Notes: a model not told the origin generated them from the sequence alone. A stretch of 64,000 bases of DNA from Arthrobacter sp. PAMC25284 (GCF_019443425.1 NZ_CP080382.1:2108001-2172000); one strand, 5' to 3'. Positions 32,794-42,927 are shown, counted from the stretch's first letter. Translations and numbers: made by a program.

Positions 32794-33849
32794 ATGAAGA
32801 TCCGCAACACTGCGCTGGCCGGCATCGCCTTGGCCGCCACCGCCGCGCTCGGCCTGACCGCGTGCGGCTCAGGCACCACATCCCCCGGCAGCAGCAGCGC
32901 CGCCGCCGACGGAAAAGTGTCCGGTGAGATCACCGTCTACAACGCCCAGCACGAGTCCTTGACGCAGGAATGGGTGGACGCCTTCACTGCGGAAACCGGG
33001 GTGAAAGTTACGCTGCGGCAGGGCTCGGACACCGAGATGTCCAACCAGATCGTCCAGGAGGGCCAGGCATCCCCGGCCGACGTTTTCCTGACGGAAAACT
33101 CCCCGGCCATGGCCCAGGTGGAAAACGCCGGTCTCTTCGCGGACATCGACCAGGCGACCATCGACCAGGTCCCGGCTGGGTTCCGGCCCTCCACCGACAA
33201 ATGGACCGGCATCGCGGCCCGGTCGACCGTCCTCGTCTATGACAAGACGAAGCTGACCGAAGACCAGCTGCCGAAGTCCATGCTGGATCTGGCGAATCCC
33301 GAGTGGAAGGGCAAGTGGGCGGCCTCGCCGTCCGGCGCCGATTTCCAGGCCATCGTCTCCGCCCTGCTGGAACTCAAGGGTGAGGAAGCCACCGCGGAAT
33401 GGCTTAAGGGCATGAAGGAAAACTTCGCAGCCTACAAGGGCAACAGCACAGCCATGAAGGCCGTCAACGCCGGCGAGGTCGAGGCCGCGCTGATTTACCA
33501 CTACTACTACTTCGGGGACCAGGCCAAGACCGGCGAGAATTCCAAGAACGTCTCCCAGCACTACTTCAAAAATCAGGATCCTGGCGCGTTTGTGTCGGTC
33601 TCCGGTGGCGGCGTGCTGAAGTCCTCGAAGAACGCGGCGGCCGCCCAGGCGTTCCTGACGTTCATCACCGGCAAGAAGGGCCAGGAAGTCCTCCAGCAGG
33701 GCACCTCCTTCGAATACGCCATCGCCTCCGATGTTCCGGCCAACGACAAGCTCGTTCCGCTGGCGGACCTGCAGGCTCCCACGGTGGACCCGGCCAAGCT
33801 CAACTCCGCTAAGGTGTCCGAGCTGATGACAGCGGCAGGGTTGCTCTAA
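32794..33849 (+). CDS. Iron ABC transporter substrate-binding lipoprotein (FbpA-like)
   Basis: ATG 32794; 351 residues. Signal peptide with lipobox LTAC (lipidated Cys24), then a type II binding-protein fold beginning GEITVYNAQHESLTQEWVDA. The segment ALIYHYYYFGDQ (residues about 231-242) carries the adjacent Tyr residues that bind ferric iron in FbpA/FutA proteins. The protein would capture Fe3+ outside the membrane and hand it to the permease encoded next. The operon continues with permease and ATPase genes and is preceded by an iron box. Confidence 0.92.
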   Translation: MKIRNTALAGIALAATAALGLTACGSGTTSPGSSSAAADGKVSGEITVYNAQHESLTQEWVDAFTAETGVKVTLRQGSDTEMSNQIVQEGQASPADVFLTENSPAMAQVENAGLFADIDQATIDQVPAGFRPSTDKWTGIAARSTVLVYDKTKLTEDQLPKSMLDLANPEWKGKWAASPSGADFQAIVSALLELKGEEATAEWLKGMKENFAAYKGNSTAMKAVNAGEVEAALIYHYYYFGDQAKTGENSKNVSQHYFKNQDPGAFVSVSGGGVLKSSKNAAAAQAFLTFITGKKGQEVLQQGTSFEYAIASDVPANDKLVPLADLQAPTVDPAKLNSAKVSELMTAAGLL

Positions 33850-33854
33850 CCCGC

Positions 33855-35447
33855 GTGGCAACTAAGCTGACGGTTCCCAGAACATCCGGGGACACGACGA
33901 CGGCGGGCCGGGGCAAACGTCCCCGCCCGCCTTTCGGCGTCTCCGTGATCGCACTCCTGGCGGTCCTGATCGCCTTGTTTGCGCTGGTTCCCCTCGGCTA
34001 CGTCGCCGTGATGACAGTGACCACCGGCTGGGACACCGCCGTCTCGCTGATCTTCCGCGAGCGTGTCGGGGAACTGTTGTTGAACACGGTGCTGCTGATG
34101 GTGGTCACAGTGCCGCTGTGCCTCGTGCTCGGCGTTGGTGGCGCTTGGCTGGTGGAGCGTACCGGCTTGGGCGGGCACCGGGTCTGGGCGGTGTTGCTGG
34201 CGGCGCCGCTGGCCATTCCCGCTTTCGTCAACAGCTATGCCTGGGTCTCGGCGGTGCCGTCCCTTGGCGGGCTGTGGTCCGGTGTGCTGATCGCCACCCT
34301 GTCCTATTTTCCGCTCGTGTACATCCCGGCGGCCGCCACCCTCAGCCGGCTGGATCCGGCGATCGAGCAGTCCGCCGCATCGCTGGGCCTCGGCGCCTGG
34401 CGGGCGTTCTACCGGGTGGTGCTGCCGCAGCTGCGGATCGCGATGACCGGCGGCGCGCTGCTGGTGTCGCTGCATCTGTTGGCCGAGTACGGCGCCTTCG
34501 CGATGATCCGGTTTGACACCTTCACGACGGCCATCATGGTCCAGTACCAATCCACCTTCAACGGTACCGCCGGGAACATGCTGGCCAGCGTCCTGGTTTT
34601 CCTCTGCCTCATCCTGCTGCTCGGGGAGGTCCGCAGCCGCGGCAATGCCCGGTACGCCAGGGTCGGCTCCGGGGCCCAGGCCAGGGCCCTCCGGCTGTCG
34701 CTGCACCGCTACCAGCTGCCCGCCCAGCTGTCCCTGCTGGCACTCACGGCGCTGGCCTTCGGGCTTCCGCTCACCTTCGTGCTGCGCTGGATTGTTGCCG
34801 GCGGGCCCGCCATCTGGACCGCGGCGGAGTTTATGCCCGCCCTCCTGCAGACCCTGATGTACGGCCTCGCCGGCGCCTTGGCCACCACAGTGGTGGCGTT
34901 CCCTATGGCGTACCTGGCCGTGCGGCACCCGAGTCCGTTCAGCAAGGCCCTGGAACTGTCCAACTACATCACCAGCTCGATGCCCGGGATCGTCGTCGGC
35001 CTCGCCTTCGTGACGGTAAGCATCAGGGCCGTGCCCGGCTTGTACCAGACCTCAACGCTGCTGGTCGCGGCCTACGTCCTGCTCTTCCTGCCGCGGGCGC
35101 TGGTCAACATCCGCTCCGGCCTGGCCCAGGCCCCTAAAGAACTCGACGAGGCCGCGCAGGCGCTGGGCAAGCCGCCGCTGCTGGCCTTCCTCCGGGTGAC
35201 GCTGCGCCTCACGGCCCCGGCGGCAGCGGGCGGAGCCGCGCTGGTCTTCCTCGCGATCGTCAACGAACTCACGGCGACCTTGCTGCTCTCCCCCAATGGC
35301 ACCCGGACCCTGGCCACGGAGTTCTGGAGTAAGAGCAGCGAGATCGACTACGCCGGCGCCGCCCCCTATGCCCTGCTAATGATCGTGATCTCCGCCCCCA
35401 TGACTTACCTCCTCTTCCAGCAGTCCAAGAAAGCAGCCGGCCAGTGA
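33855..35447 (+). CDS. Iron ABC transporter permease (fused, two domains)
   Basis: GTG 33855 starts 5 bases after the binding-protein stop; 530 residues. About 12 membrane helices form two homologous BPD_transp_1 halves, each with the EAA-type loop: DPAIEQSAASLGLGAWRAF in the first half and PKELDEAAQALGKPP in the second. This fused layout is that of FbpB-type ferric permeases. It ends overlapping the ATPase gene (GTGA), consistent with tight co-translation. Confidence 0.93.
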   Translation: MATKLTVPRTSGDTTTAGRGKRPRPPFGVSVIALLAVLIALFALVPLGYVAVMTVTTGWDTAVSLIFRERVGELLLNTVLLMVVTVPLCLVLGVGGAWLVERTGLGGHRVWAVLLAAPLAIPAFVNSYAWVSAVPSLGGLWSGVLIATLSYFPLVYIPAAATLSRLDPAIEQSAASLGLGAWRAFYRVVLPQLRIAMTGGALLVSLHLLAEYGAFAMIRFDTFTTAIMVQYQSTFNGTAGNMLASVLVFLCLILLLGEVRSRGNARYARVGSGAQARALRLSLHRYQLPAQLSLLALTALAFGLPLTFVLRWIVAGGPAIWTAAEFMPALLQTLMYGLAGALATTVVAFPMAYLAVRHPSPFSKALELSNYITSSMPGIVVGLAFVTVSIRAVPGLYQTSTLLVAAYVLLFLPRALVNIRSGLAQAPKELDEAAQALGKPPLLAFLRVTLRLTAPAAAGGAALVFLAIVNELTATLLLSPNGTRTLATEFWSKSSEIDYAGAAPYALLMIVISAPMTYLLFQQSKKAAGQ

Positions 35448-36619
35448 CCAAAACCAGCTCCTCCCGGCTCCCGGAACCGCGCGTTGCGCCCTCGGTCGCC
35501 TCCACGACCAACAGCCACCTGGAAATTGACGCGGTCACCAAGAACTTCGGTTCCCAGTCCGTACTCAAAGGCGTCAACCTGTCCGTGGCCAAGGGCGGAA
35601 CGACGGCGATCGTTGGTCCATCGGGTTCCGGTAAGACCACGCTGCTGCGGTTGATCGCCGGTTTCGAGAACCCGGCTACAGGGAGTATCTCCCTGGACGG
35701 AAGCAAAGTGGCCGGCGACGGCGTTTGGGTGCCGGCACACAAGCGCCACGTCGGCTACGTGGCACAGGACGGCGCGCTGTTCCCGCACTTGAGCGTCGGC
35801 AAGAACATCTCCTTCGGCCTCGATCCCGCCAGCCTGCCGGGCGGAAGCCGCGGCGTCAAGGACCGCGTCGCGGAGCTGCTGGATATGGTCTCGCTGGACC
35901 CGTCCATGGCCAAACGCAGGCCCCACCAGCTTTCCGGCGGTCAGCAACAGCGCGTGGCCCTCGCCCGGGCCCTCGCCCGCGAGCCGGAACTCATGCTGCT
36001 CGACGAGCCGTTTTCCGCCCTGGATGCCGGGCTCCGGGTCGCCACCCGCCGCGCCGTCGGCAAAGTGCTTCACGACGCCGGCGTGACCACCATCCTGGTG
36101 ACCCATGACCAGGCCGAGGCCTTGTCCTTCGCCGATCAGGTGGCCGTCATGCGCAGTGGACGGCTGGCACAGATCGGCAACCCGTTCGTCGTCTACACCC
36201 GCCCCGCCGACCGCGCCACCGCCGAATTCCTGGGCGACGCTGTCATCCTCGAAGCCTGGATGGAAGGCTCGCTGGCCACGTGTTCCCTCGGCGGCATCCC
36301 GGTCCGCCGGCCCCCGGCCCAGGGCAGGGTCCAGCTGATGCTGCGCCCCGAGCAGATCCGCATCGCAGAGGACGGCCCCATCCGCGGGATCGTTGTGGAC
36401 ACCGACTACTTCGGCCCGGAGACTACGGTGCGGCTCAAGCTCGCGGTACCGCCGGTCCTCGCAGCCGGGGCAGTGGCCGACCACCGCTACCCCGGTGGCG
36501 GCGAAATCATCACGATCCGGCACTGGAACGCCTCGATTGCCCGCCCCGGATCCGAGCTGTTCCTGCGAGTTGTCGGCGAGGCCGTCGCCTTCCCGATCGA
36601 GGACGCGGCCGCCGAATAA
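35444..36619 (+). CDS. Iron ABC transporter ATP-binding protein (FbpC-like)
   Basis: GTG 35444 overlaps the permease stop; 391 residues. It has Walker A GPSGSGKTT (58-66), the signature LSGGQQQRVALARALA, Walker B LMLLDEPFSALD, and H-loop TILVTHDQAEAL. A C-terminal regulatory/TOBE-like domain (about 265-391) contains RVQLMLRPEQIRI. The protein energises ferric uptake with the two preceding gene products. A Ser-rich N-terminal extension of about 24 residues precedes the domain. Confidence 0.93.
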   Translation: MTKTSSSRLPEPRVAPSVASTTNSHLEIDAVTKNFGSQSVLKGVNLSVAKGGTTAIVGPSGSGKTTLLRLIAGFENPATGSISLDGSKVAGDGVWVPAHKRHVGYVAQDGALFPHLSVGKNISFGLDPASLPGGSRGVKDRVAELLDMVSLDPSMAKRRPHQLSGGQQQRVALARALAREPELMLLDEPFSALDAGLRVATRRAVGKVLHDAGVTTILVTHDQAEALSFADQVAVMRSGRLAQIGNPFVVYTRPADRATAEFLGDAVILEAWMEGSLATCSLGGIPVRRPPAQGRVQLMLRPEQIRIAEDGPIRGIVVDTDYFGPETTVRLKLAVPPVLAAGAVADHRYPGGGEIITIRHWNASIARPGSELFLRVVGEAVAFPIEDAAAE

Positions 36620-36657
36620 ACCCTGGCGGGCCGGAGCGCACGGCATAGGGTGGACGG

Positions 36658-38596
36658 ATGACTGTACAGCCCGCGCTTCACCGTCAGCACTGCGCCGTCG
36701 CCGCTCCCACCCAGTTATGGCTCGACCCGGACGGGCGGCTGGCCGGCACCCCCGGCACTGACGCCCCTGTCACGCGCGCCCCAGGCTTGGGTGTTCGCAG
36801 CCCGGCGGGGCTTACCGGGCTGCTGCACGGCGATACCAGGATGCTCTGCCAGGCGCTGGTGCTGGTCAACGGCATGGAGCCCGAAGCCGCCACGGTGAAA
36901 TCCGAACCCGGCGGTGTTCTGCGGGTCCGCGGACTGGTCCGCGGGATTGCGGGCCCCCGAGGATCCCGCCGTCGAACTTGTGCAGACCTGGACGGTCACG
37001 CCGGGCCTGGTGCGCCACAGCCTGCAGCTCAACACGTCACTGGCCGCCCTGGACGTGGAGATCGTGGTCCGCATTGCCGCCGACTTTACCGACATGGCCG
37101 CCATCCGTCTGAGCCGCTTCCGCGACCCCACCTCTCTTTTTGGCGCCGAGGATTCGACGTTGCGTTGGCGTGAGGGCGGCAAGACCGTCACTGCGGCAGC
37201 CACCGGCAGCAGCACCACGGAGGGCGGGTTTAGCTGGCGCGGAACGGCCCGCCGCGGCAGGGTCTTTGCGGCAGAATGGCAGGCCGAACTCGATGACGCC
37301 GACGCCGCGGTGATCGCGCCGCGGGCCCCGGCTGCGCGGTGGCCCAGCATGGGCCCGTCGGGGGCCCTGGGCACTTTGCTGGAGAATTCCCTCGATGACG
37401 TGGCCGGACTCCGGCTGGCAACCAGCGCGCTGCCGGACGCTCCGTTCCTTGCCGCGGGGGCGCCCTGGTATTTCACCCTGTTCGGTCGGGATTCGCTATG
37501 GGCCGCGCGGCTGCTGTTGCCGCTGGATGCCGGGCTCGCCGGCGGCACGCTGCGCACGCTGGCCGCCTTTCAGTGCACCCGATCAGATCCGGCCGCCGCC
37601 GAGGAACCCGGGAAGATACTCCATGAGCTGCGGTCCGGTGAGCTGGTTTTGGAGAGCCAGGGGCTGCGCCTTCCTCCGGTGTACTTTGGCGCGGTGGATT
37701 CCACTCCGCTCTGGCTGTGCCTGCTGGGCGAACTCCGGCGTACCGGCGAGGAAGCCGACGTCGTCCGGGCCCTGCTGCCGAACGCCGCTCGGGCGGCCAA
37801 ATGGCTGCCGGGTGCGGGCGGGCGGGACGCCGGAGCGGTGCCGGGCAGCGGGGCCGAGGGGTTCCTTAGCTACCGGGACGCCACGGGTCACGGGTTAAGC
37901 AACCAGGGCTGGAAAGATTCCCGGGACGCCATGCAGTTCCGCGACGGGCGGCAGGCCGACGGCCCCATTGCGCTCTCCGAAGTCCAGGGCTACGCCTACC
38001 AGGCTGCCCTGGAAACCGCAGATCTTTTCGATGCGTACGGGGAACCCGGCGGAGCGGCCCTGCGGGACTTCGCTGCTGCCCTGCGGCAGCGCTTCCGCGA
38101 GAGTTTCTGGATTCAGAACGACGGCGGCCGGTTTCCGGCCATGGCCCTCGACGGCAACGGGGAACCCCTGGATGTTCCCGGCTCGAACATGGGCCATCTT
38201 CTGGGGACGGGCATCCTGGACGCGGACGAGGCCAGGCTCGTCGCGGACCGGCTGCTCAGCCCGGAACTGTTCTCCGGGTACGGACTCCACACCCTCTCCC
38301 GCGAGGCCGCCGGCTTCTGGCCCTTCAGTTATCACTGTGGTTCGGTCTGGAGCCACGACACGGCCATCGCGATCCGGGGACTTCTTGCGGAGGGCTTCGG
38401 CCCGGAAGCCAGAATCCTGGCGCAGGGCCTGTTGGCGGCCGCGGGCTCCTTCGGCCACCGGCTGCCCGAGCTCTTCGCCGGCGTGGGGTCGGCGGACTCC
38501 GGAGTTGCGGTGCCATACCCGGCCTCGTGCCATCCGCAGGCGTGGTCCTCAGCCGCTGCGGTCGTGATCGGCCAGACGCTGGGCGTCGGGCCGTAG
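36658..38596 (+). pseudogene. Glycogen debranching-like (amylo-alpha-1,6-glucosidase), frameshifted
   Basis: ATG 36658 opens the glycogen-debranching N-terminal domain (LGVRSPAGLTGLLHGDTRML), which breaks at about residue 100; the frame +1 resumes with GPEDPAVELVQTWTVTPG. One extra C in the run at 36954-36958 explains the change: without it the join reads VRGIAGPEDPAVELVQTW. The rest has PWYFTLFGRDSLWAARLLLP, QGWKDSRDAMQFRDG and PFSYHCGSVWSHD, marks of the alpha/alpha-toroid of this family. The intact protein would be about 645 residues. Substrate is probably alpha-glucans. The 3' end overlaps the convergent PAP2 gene by 48 bp. Confidence 0.85.
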
Positions 38597-39433
38597 GGGC
38601 GTCCGACGACGGTCGGCAGAGGGTGCGCCGGCAGTGGGCGCATCGGCAGAGGGTGCGCCGGAAGTGGGTGCATCGGCAGGGGGGCCGCCGGCCCGTTCGA
38701 CCGGTACCGGGTCAGCCACGGTCCTGGCAGCCGGCGCAGGGCGCCTGGCCGCACGCAGCCCGTCGACCAGCATCACGAGCCCGGTCACGGCGATGGCCAA
38801 TCCGATGGACGCCAGGACATCGGTCAGCCAGTGATAGCCCAGGTACAGCCGGCTCAGGGCGACCGCCCCGGTCCCAATGGCGGCAGCCGCATAGGCGAGG
38901 ACTGCCGTCGTCCGCGTCGTCAGGCCCGACACCAAGAGGTAGGCCAGAACGAAAAGAAAGACGCCCGCACCGAAAGTATGTCCGGAGGGGAAGGACAAGG
39001 CATCGTCCGGGCCAAGGAGAAAATCCCTTGCGGGCGGGCGGGCGCGGCCCACCTGCTGTTTGATCAGGGTCGACAGGGCAAACGTCGCCATCATCGCGCC
39101 GATCAGCAGCGCGGGCCGCCAGATCTCCCGCTTCCACACGGCCCAGCCCACCGCAAGTGCGAGACCGCCAACCGTCATCGAAAGTGGCGACGTCACCGTT
39201 GTCACTGCGCCCAGCACGGCGGTGGCCCAGGGACTTCGCAATCCCACCAGTACATCGTGCACCTGCCCGTCGAGGACGGCGGGTCCGCTGCCCGTCTGGA
39301 CGGCAGCAAGCATCGTCCAAAACATAGCTTCACCTATGACGAGCATGGCAGCAGCGGCGAAAAACGGCCTGCGGGACGGACCCGGCGTGCTGCGGGAGGC
39401 AGGCGTCAAGGGAGCCTGCTGGGAAGGGGGCAT
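38549..39433 (-). CDS. PAP2 family phosphatase
   Basis: ATG 39433 is chosen because the longer frame has no ribosome site; 294 residues. The three acid-phosphatase motifs are KQQVGRARPP (K-x6-RP), FPSGHT and SRLYLGYHWLTDVL (SR-x5-H-x3-D), set among about six membrane helices. PAP2 membrane enzymes dephosphorylate lipid phosphates such as undecaprenyl pyrophosphate or phosphatidic acid. The tail (about 240-294) repeats SADAPTAGAPSAD-type units encoded by a roughly 30-bp tandem repeat near 38610-38690, and its last 48 bp overlap the convergent debranching gene. Confidence 0.9.
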   Translation of the reverse strand: MPPSQQAPLTPASRSTPGPSRRPFFAAAAMLVIGEAMFWTMLAAVQTGSGPAVLDGQVHDVLVGLRSPWATAVLGAVTTVTSPLSMTVGGLALAVGWAVWKREIWRPALLIGAMMATFALSTLIKQQVGRARPPARDFLLGPDDALSFPSGHTFGAGVFLFVLAYLLVSGLTTRTTAVLAYAAAAIGTGAVALSRLYLGYHWLTDVLASIGLAIAVTGLVMLVDGLRAARRPAPAARTVADPVPVERAGGPPADAPTSGAPSADAPTAGAPSADRRRTPLRPDAQRLADHDRSG

Positions 39434-39565
39434 TTGCCCATTCTTCCGTCTTGAACTTCGGGTATCCAGAGTGATGGCTGGGAAATTGCTGGGATCAGGC
39501 CGCGAGGGGCCTTCTTGCCCGACGCCCACGTCACGGCCCCCCCGGGCCCTGGCGAAGCGCTTGGG

Positions 39566-39880
39566 TCAGGAGGCGCCGACCAACTGTCCAGGCAGGTCCA
39601 CGCCGGTGTCCGGTCCGGCAGGAAACATCTTTGATCCGAGGGCACCGAGATGTTCCGCGAGAGCGAGCTCCGGGCGTCCCGGGTTGGCCTCGAGCCGGGC
39701 GCGCAAAAGGTCCCTGGCCGGGGCCTGCTCCGGATCGTCCCCCGCCAGGACAATGCCGATAATCATGAGGGTCTGCTGACGTATGCCGGGAGCGCCGCCC
39801 TCATCGGGCTCACCCGTCAGGGTGTCCAGGAGGCGATCTGTCTCGTTCTGTACCGGCAAAGAAGATGGCTGCAACGACAT
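39566..39880 (-). CDS. Hypothetical protein (104 aa)
   Basis: ATG 39880 follows AAGGAATAGCC. The product is 104 residues: a helical N-terminal half (PVQNETDRLLDTLTGEPDEG, TLMIIGIVLAGDDPEQAPAR) and a C-terminal half with the phrase LLRARLEANPGRPELALAEH. It has no signal peptide or membrane helix. The gene is 132 bp upstream of PAP2 on the same strand, with no clear co-transcription. I recognise no family. Confidence 0.55.
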   Translation of the reverse strand: MSLQPSSLPVQNETDRLLDTLTGEPDEGGAPGIRQQTLMIIGIVLAGDDPEQAPARDLLRARLEANPGRPELALAEHLGALGSKMFPAGPDTGVDLPGQLVGAS

Positions 39881-40361
39881 GGCTATTCCTTTGTTCCCGG
39901 GTCCGGCTGAGTCCGGACCGCCCACGTTCACCCGGATCCCTCCAGGCGGTTTGCCTGTGCCAGGGGCCCGAATGGCCGTACAAGAAACGTATCCCGGACC
40001 CGCGGAACGGACCCGAAGGGAAGGAGCAAGTTTTACCAAGGCTTTCCACACCGAGACGCAAGGGTCGCGGTTGGCATGGCGGGTACAGGCATGTGGATGG
40101 GAGGCGATTCGCCCGGCTGTGGGCCAGCGGCGGCGGCCACTACGGTTCTTTCGGCCGCCTGGTCTGCGGGTACGGCGTCTCGAGCCGCGACATTGCCCGT
40201 GATGCTGCTCGAGCCAGTGGCGGCACTCGGCGGCATCCCGCGCGGGCAATGCCTCAAGTTCAGCCGCCAAGGCGCCATGGTACCCCGCGGGGCTGACCGG
40301 ATGCGTGCTTTGGTGGCACGATGGCTAGTGGAGCCAACCCCGTATTCCAGGAGGAGATCCC
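39881..40361. other. Intergenic stretch, no gene recognised
   Basis: About 480 bases with several overlapping open frames in different phases, none with a convincing start, ribosome site or family motif. A frame through 40080-40290 (RRFARLWASGGGHYGSFGRL) is vaguely protein-like and could be a decayed gene. An AGGAGGAG ribosome site (40350-40357) belongs to the VOC gene. Confidence 0.4.
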
Positions 40362-41171
40362 ATGCTGCGCGTCCGCCCGATCCATTACACCTCCCGCATG
40401 GCTGAGTGGGGGCGTCTGCTGTCCGCCCTCGGCATGGTCCGGACGGTCGACGACGGCGGCTGGCAGGAGTTCGACGCCGGCTCGGGCCGCATCGCCCTGC
40501 ACGGTGTAGCAGCCGGTGTGCCGGCCGGCGCAGGTACCGGCGCGGATGCCGGTGCCGCTGCCGGTTCCAACAAGAACGGCACTGCGCCGGACCGATATTT
40601 GCTGGACGGACGGACGGACTTCGGCGTCGAGGTCGGAGACCTTGCGGAATTTGCTCGCCGAACCAATGCCGCCGGCGTGGAGGACGGGACGTCCCCCGCG
40701 GAGCTGGTCACTGCCGGACACGGCGAGACCTGCCGGATCACGGGCGAGGACGGCTACGCTTTCTTTGCGGACAAAGCCGCCCACAGCGGGCAGTGCGACG
40801 CTGACCCGGCTCTCGCCGTCGTCGAAGTCTGGTTTACGCCGGACGCGGCCGCCGCAGCTCAAACGCTGCGGAATATGGGGGCCAGGTTGCGCCTGGCTCC
40901 GGACGACGACGAAACCGCGGACTTCACGGCGAAAAATGGGGGTGTGCTGATGGTGCGGCCCGCCGGCACCGCCCGGTCCGGTTTCGGCTTTGAGTACACC
41001 GGCGACCTCTCCACCCTGCGGGACCGCCTCACGGCAGCAGGCCACCGGGCCAGCATGACGGAAGAGGCCTACGGACGGACCCTGCACGTCGCCAACCCCG
41101 ACGCGGCCGACCTCCCGGAAAACCCCAACGGGGCGACCCTGTGGATTTCGTCGCGGCCGGCAGGCGCGTGA
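40362..41171 (+). CDS. VOC (glyoxalase/dioxygenase fold) protein
   Basis: ATG 40362 follows AGGAGGAG; 269 residues. Two VOC modules appear: residues about 1-130 start LRVRPIHYTSRMAEWGRLLSALGM, and the second about 145-269 contains VVEVWFTPDAAAAAQTLRNMG and GGVLMVRPAG. An Ala/Gly-rich insert (AAGVPAGAGTGADAGAAAGS) lies at about 50-70. The VOC fold hosts metal-dependent isomerases, dioxygenases and resistance proteins; the canonical metal His/Glu set is not clear here, so function is unknown. Confidence 0.75.
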   Translation: MLRVRPIHYTSRMAEWGRLLSALGMVRTVDDGGWQEFDAGSGRIALHGVAAGVPAGAGTGADAGAAAGSNKNGTAPDRYLLDGRTDFGVEVGDLAEFARRTNAAGVEDGTSPAELVTAGHGETCRITGEDGYAFFADKAAHSGQCDADPALAVVEVWFTPDAAAAAQTLRNMGARLRLAPDDDETADFTAKNGGVLMVRPAGTARSGFGFEYTGDLSTLRDRLTAAGHRASMTEEAYGRTLHVANPDAADLPENPNGATLWISSRPAGA

Positions 41172-41285
41172 CCGGCCCCGCCCCTGCCCCTGGCACGGAT
41201 CGCCGCGGGTGAGCCGCTGGAATCCATCCTGGCCTTGTGAAGCCACGGCGCGGGGTTCGGGACAGGGATGCGGTAGAACTTAACC

Positions 41286-41825
41286 ATGAACGTTCGCACT
41301 CCTGACCCGAACCCCGGCTGGCTCTCCGAAGACGACCTCTTCGAAGCACGCGGACGGCTGCCCATGGTTTACGTCGAAGCGGTTCCGGTCCGGCTGGACC
41401 CCCTCGGATTCGTCAACGAGGTCGGCACCCTGCTGCAGGCCGACGAAGACGGCACTATGATCCGGTCCCTGGTCTCCGGCCGGGTGCTTTACCGCGAAAC
41501 CATCCGGGCCGCCCTCCTGCGCCATATGGAAAAAGACCTCGGGCCGCTGGCGTTCCCGCAACTGCCCGTCAGCCCGGTGCCCTTCACCGTGGCCGAATAC
41601 TTCCCGGCGCCGTCCCATACGGGCTTCACCGATGACCGCCAGCATGCCGTGGCGCTGGCCTACGTCATACCGGTCACCGGCGAATGCACCCCCCGCCAGG
41701 ATGCCCTCGAACTGACCTGGATGACGCCGCAGGAAGTCATGAGCTCGGACGTACAGCTGGAGTTCAGCGGCGGCCGGGGCGCCCTCATCCGCCAGGCGCT
41801 GGCCTTCGCCGGCGTCGGGAACTAG
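41286..41825 (+). CDS. NUDIX-related DUF4916 protein
   Basis: ATG 41286; 179 residues. The sequence GWLSEDDLFEARGRLPMVYV and FTVAEYFPAPSHTGFTDDRQ fits the DUF4916/NUDIX-like family. The standard Nudix box (GX5EX7REUXEEXGU) is not present; the equivalent region reads SGRVLYRETIRAALLRHMEK, a partial form. Activity as a diphosphatase is therefore uncertain. It is 114 bp downstream of the VOC gene. Confidence 0.75.
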   Translation: MNVRTPDPNPGWLSEDDLFEARGRLPMVYVEAVPVRLDPLGFVNEVGTLLQADEDGTMIRSLVSGRVLYRETIRAALLRHMEKDLGPLAFPQLPVSPVPFTVAEYFPAPSHTGFTDDRQHAVALAYVIPVTGECTPRQDALELTWMTPQEVMSSDVQLEFSGGRGALIRQALAFAGVGN

Positions 41826-41965
41826 ACCTGGCCGGCGCGGCCGGCCAGGTCCTGGCCGTGGCCCGGCCGCACCCCGGGAGTCCTGAGCGCCCCGCTTCGA
41901 CCGCGACTTCCTGCACCCACCTTTGTAGACTGGTCGCGGACAGCAAGAGAACGTAAGGACTCACG

Positions 41966-42904
41966 ATGAACCAGCCGCCAGCCACACGGACCCACGACAA
42001 AAAGCAGGCCGGCTCGCTTCAGGCCGGTGACTGCCTGGTCCTGCCCGATGGAGAGCACTCCGCCGAAATCCAAAAGCTCGACGTGGAAACCGACGACTTC
42101 GGCGCCCCGGCCGTGGTCCTCGCTACGATCACCGGCGGCGGTGTCCTGAGGATCGCAGCCGGTTCCACGATGCGGCTCGCGGGAAACGGGCCGGAGACCA
42201 CGCCGCTGGCCGTCGTCCCCGCCGCTGCTGCCGCCGTCGTACCTCCCCTGCCGGCGCCGCCGGCCGCCGCAATCATCCCGTCCGAAGAAGACCTTTCCCT
42301 GATCCCCACTCCGGACGGTTCGCCGGAATCCACGGTGGAGGCGGTCGCCGGGGCGCACCCGGGTGCGGCCGGAGTGCAGTTACTCGGCGAACGGCTCGCG
42401 AAGGGCATCAATACGAAGTCCGGCAGCTGCCTCAAAGACCTGAGCGATCTGGCACACGAACTGTTCGTCATCCGCCAAGACGCCGAGAACGCCCTCGCGG
42501 TCGCGGACCTGCTTAATGTCCTGCCCTTCGACGGCAATCCCGGACGCTGGACCTCGGTGGAAGCGTCCCTGTCTTTGTCCAGCTACATCTGCCGGTTGCG
42601 GGGGCTGACGGACCGGGCTGCACTGTACGAGAAGTTCCTTCGGGCGCCCGATGCCATGGAACCGGACCCGTTTAAGGCCAGGATCAATACCAAGGTACTC
42701 CAGCGTTCGCTCAACGAGCCGAACCTCTATGACAACGAGATTTTGCGGTCCGTCGACAACTCGGATCCGGATGCGGAACGTGAATGGCGGCTGCTGCGGC
42801 TTGAGTCCTTGATGTTCCTGAGGGCCCACGGCGGTTCCGAGACTTTTGGCGCGGAGGAGCTGGACCAAAGGATCGGCGAGGAACTCGAGGCAGTCCGCGC
42901 CTGA
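41966..42904 (+). CDS. DUF6707-like protein
   Basis: ATG 41966; 312 residues. An N-terminal beta-rich part (about 1-75: LQAGDCLVLPDGEHSAEIQK) may be an SH3- or hint-like barrel. An Ala/Pro linker (about 85-130) follows, then a helical C-terminal domain starting VQLLGERLAKGINTKSGSC and containing NVLPFDGNPGRWTSVEASLS, matching the DUF6707 family. No catalytic motif is visible. Function unknown. The GGTCCCGC repeat tract begins 24 bp after the stop. Confidence 0.6.
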   Translation: MNQPPATRTHDKKQAGSLQAGDCLVLPDGEHSAEIQKLDVETDDFGAPAVVLATITGGGVLRIAAGSTMRLAGNGPETTPLAVVPAAAAAVVPPLPAPPAAAIIPSEEDLSLIPTPDGSPESTVEAVAGAHPGAAGVQLLGERLAKGINTKSGSCLKDLSDLAHELFVIRQDAENALAVADLLNVLPFDGNPGRWTSVEASLSLSSYICRLRGLTDRAALYEKFLRAPDAMEPDPFKARINTKVLQRSLNEPNLYDNEILRSVDNSDPDAEREWRLLRLESLMFLRAHGGSETFGAEELDQRIGEELEAVRA

Positions 42905-42927
42905 CGCCGCGATTGGAGTCACCGCCC

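Noticed and set aside
36914-37000. A separate gene starting inside the debranching gene
   Set aside because: The downstream frame continues the same protein family after a one-base change, so this is one frameshifted gene.
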